From NCBI GenBank assembly GCA_044870185.1, contig JBIOYL010000353.1, positions 1 to 16,334 on the forward strand: 16,334 nucleotides of DNA, written 5' to 3'. Origin of the DNA: JBIOYL01 sp044870185. Lineage in GTDB: Bacteria > Actinomycetota > CALGFH01. Positions 13,500 through 16,334 of this stretch are shown in pieces; position 1 is the stretch's first letter, and each line of letters begins with the position of its first letter. The notes beneath the pieces were generated by a model. It was not told where the DNA came from, searched no databases, and saw only the letters and a list, made by a program, of their open reading frames with translations. The translations under genes and the position numbers were made by a program.

Positions 13500-14381
13500 T
13501 CAGTCGTCGTGGCGCAGCCGGTCGACCCGCTCGCGGCCGTTGACCCCGAGCTGGTCGGAGGTGTCCCGCAGGGCCTGGTAGGAGTTGCTGCTCTGGCGGG
13601 CACCGGTCGGCAGCGCCGGCAGGTCCTCGGCGCCGGGCAGGCCGCGGGCGTTGCCACCGATGCCGGGCGGCGGCTGCGGCGCCACGGGGCCGGACGGGGC
13701 GGCGTCCTCGAGCGCCTTGAGCTGACCCTCCACGAAGCCGCGCAGCCGGGCGCGGTAGTCGCGCTCGAACGCGCGCAGCGCCTCGATCGACTGCTCGAGC
13801 TCCTGCCGCCGCCTGGCCACCTGCTCGGTGGCCTGGGCGATCTGCATGCGGGCCTGCTCTTCGGCGACGCGGGCGCGGGCCTCGGCCGACTGGATGCGCT
13901 CCTTGTAGCGGTTCTCGAGTCCCTCGGTCAGCTCCCGGGCGCGGGCCTGGGCGGTCTCGGTGACCTCGCGGGCGCGCAGCTGGGCAGCCTCGGTGACCTC
14001 GCGGGCGCGCAGCTCGGCCTGCCCGGTCAGGCTCTTGGCGCGCCCCTCACCCTCGCTGACCATCGTCTTGGCCTTGAGCTTGGCCTCCTCGACGGTCTGG
14101 TCGGCCATCCGCTGGGCCATGACCAGCGCCCTGGCGATCGCCTCCTCGCCTGGCCGGCTGTCGCCGGGAGGGGGGGAGGGCGCAGACGGCACCGCCGCCG
14201 GCATGGGACCCGTCCGCTGTTGCTCGCCGAGCTGCTCGCGCAGCCGGGCCACCTCGTCCTGCAGCCGCGTGAACTCCTCCGTGACCTGGTCAAGGAAGGT
14301 ATCCACCTCGTGCATGGCGTAGCCGCGCATGGCCTTGGTGAATTCCTTGTGTTGGATGTCCAGCGGCGTCAACGGCGGCAT
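13500..14381 (-). CDS. divIVA: DivIVA/Wag31-family polar growth and septum-site protein
   Basis: The 293-residue product opens with the DivIVA membrane-binding domain PLTPLDIQHKEFTKAMRGYAMHEVDTFLDQV (3-33), followed by a first coiled coil. A Pro-rich linker (about 57-77, AAVPSAPSPPPG) leads to a long second coiled coil (about 78-235) rich in Ala, Glu, Arg and Gln. A Gly/Pro-rich tail follows. In actinobacteria DivIVA marks curved membrane at poles and directs peptidoglycan synthesis. ATG 14381 has GGAG six bases upstream. Within the coiled coil an 11-residue unit, xxLRAREVTEx, repeats (roughly 122-154), encoded by a near-exact 33-bp tandem repeat. The gene follows yggT in the usual order. The 69-bp gap before it has no clear promoter. 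Confidence 0.96.
   Translation of the reverse strand: MPPLTPLDIQHKEFTKAMRGYAMHEVDTFLDQVTEEFTRLQDEVARLREQLGEQQRTGPMPAAVPSAPSPPPGDSRPGEEAIARALVMAQRMADQTVEEAKLKAKTMVSEGEGRAKSLTGQAELRAREVTEAAQLRAREVTETAQARARELTEGLENRYKERIQSAEARARVAEEQARMQIAQATEQVARRRQELEQSIEALRAFERDYRARLRGFVEGQLKALEDAAPSGPVAPQPPPGIGGNARGLPGAEDLPALPTGARQSSNSYQALRDTSDQLGVNGRERVDRLRHDD
13956..14014. repeat. 33-bp tandem repeat in the divIVA coiled-coil region
   Basis: A 26-bp stretch beginning CTCGGTGACCTCGCGG is identical at 13956-13981 and 13989-14014, a 33-bp period. It encodes successive RAREVTE units. Eleven codons equal three coiled-coil turns, so gain or loss of a unit would keep the heptad pattern close to register. Confidence 0.85.
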
Positions 14382-14450
14382 TTCGGCTCCTTACTGCAAC
14401 GTGACCGGTGATTCCACACGACTCCGTTCGCTCGTCGTCTGAAGCACTGA

Positions 14451-14726
14451 CTAGCCCGACACCACCTGTCGCAGCAGTCCGATCAGGAGGAACACAAGGA
14501 TAGGGGACAGGTCGAACGCCACCGCTCCAAGCCGCAGCGGCGGGATGAGCCGCCTGATGGGGCGCAGGACGGGCTCGGTCAAGTCATACAGGATTCCGTA
14601 GACGATCGCCATTCCGGATAGCCCACGACCCCCGGTGAAGGAGATCACGAAATCAAGGACGATCCTGGCGATCAGGACGAGCGAGTAGATCGTCAGCAGC
14701 AGCGAGAGGATTCGGAGCACGAGCAC
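14451..14726 (-). CDS. YggT-family membrane protein
   Basis: The 91-residue product has two hydrophobic regions, about residues 4-30 (LRILSLLLTIYSLVLIARIVLDFV) and 69-88 (VAFDLSPILVFLLIGLLRQVV). Between them is the family core YGILYDLTEPVLRPIRRLIPPLRLG, whose TEPxLxPIRRxIP motif defines YggT proteins. They are inner-membrane proteins encoded beside sepF and divIVA in most actinobacteria and firmicutes. A function in osmotic response or division has been suggested but is not settled. The start GTG 14726 lies 10 bp after the sepF stop, with GAGG four bases upstream; GTG 14720 is also possible and differs by two residues. It is probably in one transcript with sepF. Confidence 0.93.
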   Translation of the reverse strand: MLVLRILSLLLTIYSLVLIARIVLDFVISFTGGRGLSGMAIVYGILYDLTEPVLRPIRRLIPPLRLGAVAFDLSPILVFLLIGLLRQVVSG

Positions 14727-14736
14727 AACGCCTCGG

Positions 14737-15237
14737 TCAAGCCTGGTTGAAGAACCCGCGCTCCTGGAGGCGGCGGCGCTCCTCGGCCGACACCTCGACG
14801 TTGCGCGGGGTGAGCAGGAACACCTTATCGGCTACCCGCTGGATTCGGCCATCCAGGCCGAAGGTCAGGCCGGCGGCGAAGTCGATCAGCCGCTTGGCGG
14901 TCTCCGCCTCCATGCCCTGGAGGTTCACGATGACAGGAATATCTGCTTTGAACTTCTCGCCGATCTCCTCCGCATCGTTGAAGCCCGACGGCTCGATCAG
15001 GTGCACCTTGCCCGAGGCAGCCGACGGGATCGAACGCACGATCGCCTCCACAGGCTCCTCCTCCACCGGGGCCGCTGCGCGGCGGCGGCCCTCGCCGTAG
15101 TCGTCGCGCACGCGGCGGATGCTCGCCGGGCTGCGCCCGGCCGGCTCCGCGGGCTCGACGAGCTCCTCCTCGTCATCGGGCTCGACCAGCCCCAGCCACA
15201 CCATGCTCCTGCGGAACGCTCCGGCCACCTGGCTCAC
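14737..15237 (-). CDS. sepF: cell division protein SepF
   Basis: SepF anchors FtsZ filaments to the membrane at the septum. The 166-residue product has an N-terminal amphipathic segment (AFRRSMVWLGLVE, 7-19) expected to bind membrane, then an acidic and Arg-rich linker (20-62). The SepF domain is at about 76-150: GKVHLIEPSGFNDAEEIGEKF, PVIVNLQGMEAETAKRLIDF, AAGLTFGLDGRIQRVADKVFLLTP and NVEVS. The GTG start at 15237 is preceded by GAGGT at short spacing. GTG 15228 and ATG 15204 are in-frame alternatives, but the latter would cut the membrane helix. The gene follows yggS after 172 bp, long enough for its own promoter. FtsA is usually absent in actinobacteria, which makes SepF the main FtsZ anchor. 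Confidence 0.95.
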   Translation of the reverse strand: MSQVAGAFRRSMVWLGLVEPDDEEELVEPAEPAGRSPASIRRVRDDYGEGRRRAAAPVEEEPVEAIVRSIPSAASGKVHLIEPSGFNDAEEIGEKFKADIPVIVNLQGMEAETAKRLIDFAAGLTFGLDGRIQRVADKVFLLTPRNVEVSAEERRRLQERGFFNQA

Positions 15238-15298
15238 CTACCTCACTGTGTCATTCCCGGCGCCGGGCACGGTCGATCCGGCCGATCCGCCGCCGCCA

Positions 15299-15315
15299 GG
15301 GAGCTTACCGCTCCC
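15299..15315. other. small hairpin in the yggS-sepF gap
   Basis: GGGAGC (15299-15304) and GCTCCC (15310-15315) form a perfect 6-bp stem with a TTACC loop, about 100 bp past the yggS stop. No T-tract follows on either strand, so it is a weak terminator candidate at best. A 10-bp palindrome TGCACGTGCA lies nearby at 15322-15331. Confidence 0.4.
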
Positions 15316-15409
15316 CCTGCCTGCACGTGCACGCCTTCCCCTGGAGGCCTCGTGGATGGCCCGGGCGCCTGCCTGCGGGCCGAACCGTCGGCCGGGCGCC
15401 GTCGGCCGG

Positions 15410-16138
15410 TCACCGGCGGGACCTCGTCGGCCGGGGACCGAAGATCGCCGTGCCCACCCGAACCATCGTCGCGCCTTCCTCGATCGCCACCTCCAGATCG
15501 GCGGTCATCCCCATCGACAAGTCTTGCATGCCCGCGCCGAGATGCCTCGCCAGCCCGGCGGTGCGCCGGAACGCGCCCCGCGCGCCCTCCGGGTCGGGGG
15601 TCGGGGCCGGCAGCACCATCAGCCCGCGCAGCGCGAGCCCCTCGATCCCGCGGCAGGCGCGGACGAACTCGTCCAGGTCGGCGGGCCTGACCCCATGCGC
15701 GGCAGGCCGGTCGTCCACCTCGACCTGGACGAGCGCCTGGGCGACGCCGCCCAGCTCGGCCGCCCGGCGGCCGAGCGCCCTGGCCACCGGCAGCGAGTCC
15801 AGCGCGTGCAGGAGCGCGCCGGTCTCGGCCACCACCTTGGCCTTGTTGCGCTGCAGGCGGCCCACGAAGTGCCAGCGCACGCCGGCGATCCGGGCCGCCT
15901 TGGCGGCGAGCTCCTGGGCATAGTTCTCGCCGATGTCGGCGACGCCGGCGTCGCGGGCCAGCGTGATCGCCTCCGGCGGGTGGAGCTTGGCCACGGCGAT
16001 CAGGGTGACCGTGGCGGGGTCGCGGCCGGCGCGCTCGGCGGCGGCCGCCATGCGGGCCCGGACCGCCCGGACGCGCGCGGGGATCCCGGCGAGGTCGGGC
16101 CCGGCCGGGACCGGCTGCGCCTGCTGGCTCTGGCTCAT
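15410..16138 (-). CDS. yggS: YggS/PLPBP-family pyridoxal 5'-phosphate homeostasis protein
   Basis: The 242-residue product is a fold-type III PLP-binding protein without catalytic-domain partner, believed to buffer PLP and affect amino-acid and keto-acid balance. Motifs in order: TLIAVAKLHPPEAI with the PLP-binding Lys51, DIGENYAQEL, RWHFVGRLQRNKAK, LVQVEVDD, GLMVLPAPTPDPEGAR, and the phosphate-binding end LSMGMTADLEVAIEEGATMVRVGTAIFG. ATG 16138 is chosen because it overlaps the pgeF stop as ATGA and gives the normal family length; an in-frame start at 16249 would add 37 unrelated residues lying inside pgeF. The segment TPDPEGA is where many homologues have a slightly different loop. The position between pgeF and sepF is standard for actinobacterial division clusters. 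Confidence 0.95.
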   Translation of the reverse strand: MSQSQQAQPVPAGPDLAGIPARVRAVRARMAAAAERAGRDPATVTLIAVAKLHPPEAITLARDAGVADIGENYAQELAAKAARIAGVRWHFVGRLQRNKAKVVAETGALLHALDSLPVARALGRRAAELGGVAQALVQVEVDDRPAAHGVRPADLDEFVRACRGIEGLALRGLMVLPAPTPDPEGARGAFRRTAGLARHLGAGMQDLSMGMTADLEVAIEEGATMVRVGTAIFGPRPTRSRR

Positions 16139-16334
16139 CGGCTCGTCCGCTCCCCTCCACCGCGCACGAGCGCGATGATGCCCGCCTGCCGGCCGGTGCG
16201 GCGCTCCCGCCGGTAGGAGAAGTACCGGTCCGGCCGCTCGAAGGTACACTCCCCGGCCGCCGTCACCACGGCTGGCACGCCGGCCCGGCGCAGCGCCGCA
16301 CCCACCCCGGCGGCGACGTCGAGGGCGGGCGGGC
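16135..16334 (-). CDS. pgeF: C-terminal end of PgeF/YfiH-type purine nucleoside phosphorylase (laccase-domain protein), partial
   Basis: Only the last 66 residues are inside the window; the gene continues past the window end. The visible part matches the C-terminal block of the multicopper-polyphenol-oxidase/YfiH family: LDVAAGVGAALRRAGV, ECTFERPDRYFSYRRE, then RTGRQAGIIALV. The CTFE-x-FFSYRR-type block is the family's C-terminal hallmark. Family members act on purine nucleosides (phosphorylase or deaminase activity). The catalytic His and Cys residues lie further upstream and cannot be judged here. The stop overlaps the yggS start as ATGA, so the two are translationally coupled. The usual next gene upstream would be in the ftsZ region. 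Confidence 0.9.
   Translation of the reverse strand, partial: PPALDVAAGVGAALRRAGVPAVVTAAGECTFERPDRYFSYRRERRTGRQAGIIALVRGGGERTSR

Noticed and set aside
13019..13657. 212-codon minus-strand open frame spanning the ends of the methyltransferase and divIVA
   Set aside because: It is out of frame with both confirmed genes; the 57-residue membrane protein in another frame explains the intergenic part better.

Overview
This window looks like chromosomal core DNA from a high-GC actinobacterium (Actinomycetota). The supporting signs are the GC-rich codon use and the gene set pgeF-yggS-sepF-yggT-divIVA (the segment normally found downstream of ftsZ), together with dksA/traR-lspA-rluD-dnaE, a T-box upstream of ileS, and DUF3052 and DUF574-type genes that are typical of Actinobacteria. 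No tRNA, rRNA, CRISPR array, IS element or prophage gene was seen.

Layout. At 1-766 there is a short 14-bp tandem repeat, a LON-domain gene cut off after about 65 recognisable residues, and a small three-helix membrane protein. At 777-5435 (minus) lies dnaE, the replicative polymerase, whose PHP domain is split by a 387-residue class 1 intein with a LAGLIDADG homing endonuclease. A 214-bp gap with DnaA-box-like repeats and a 14-bp palindrome separates dnaE from the coupled operon dksA/traR-lspA-rluD (5650-7633, minus). A 538-bp divergent intergenic region (7634-8171) carries a T-box leader for ileS. On the plus strand follow ileS, a small HExxH protein and a DUF3052 protein, all joined by GTGA overlaps, and then a DUF574-type SAM methyltransferase (to 13215). 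From 13303 to the end the minus strand resumes the division cluster: a 57-residue membrane protein, divIVA, yggT, sepF, yggS and the 3' end of pgeF.

How they work together. DivIVA, SepF and YggT belong to polar growth, septum assembly and membrane-linked division functions. PgeF and YggS are housekeeping enzymes that commonly travel with them. LspA matures lipoproteins, RluD modifies 23S rRNA, DnaE replicates the chromosome and IleRS charges tRNA-Ile under control of its own uncharged tRNA. In many actinobacteria this whole set is co-directional. Here the ileS-to-methyltransferase block points the other way and sits between the two minus-strand halves.

Most notable points: (1) the intein falls directly before the predicted PHP metal-ligand Glu; (2) IleRS has GVHH in place of the HxGH signature, a variant associated with mupirocin hyper-resistance, plus Gln at an editing-site His position; (3) a GC-rich 27-bp unit occurs twice in dnaE and once in ileS, in frame, as a putative protein-coding palindromic repeat; (4) the T-box leader has duplicated segments that could allow control at the Shine-Dalgarno site.
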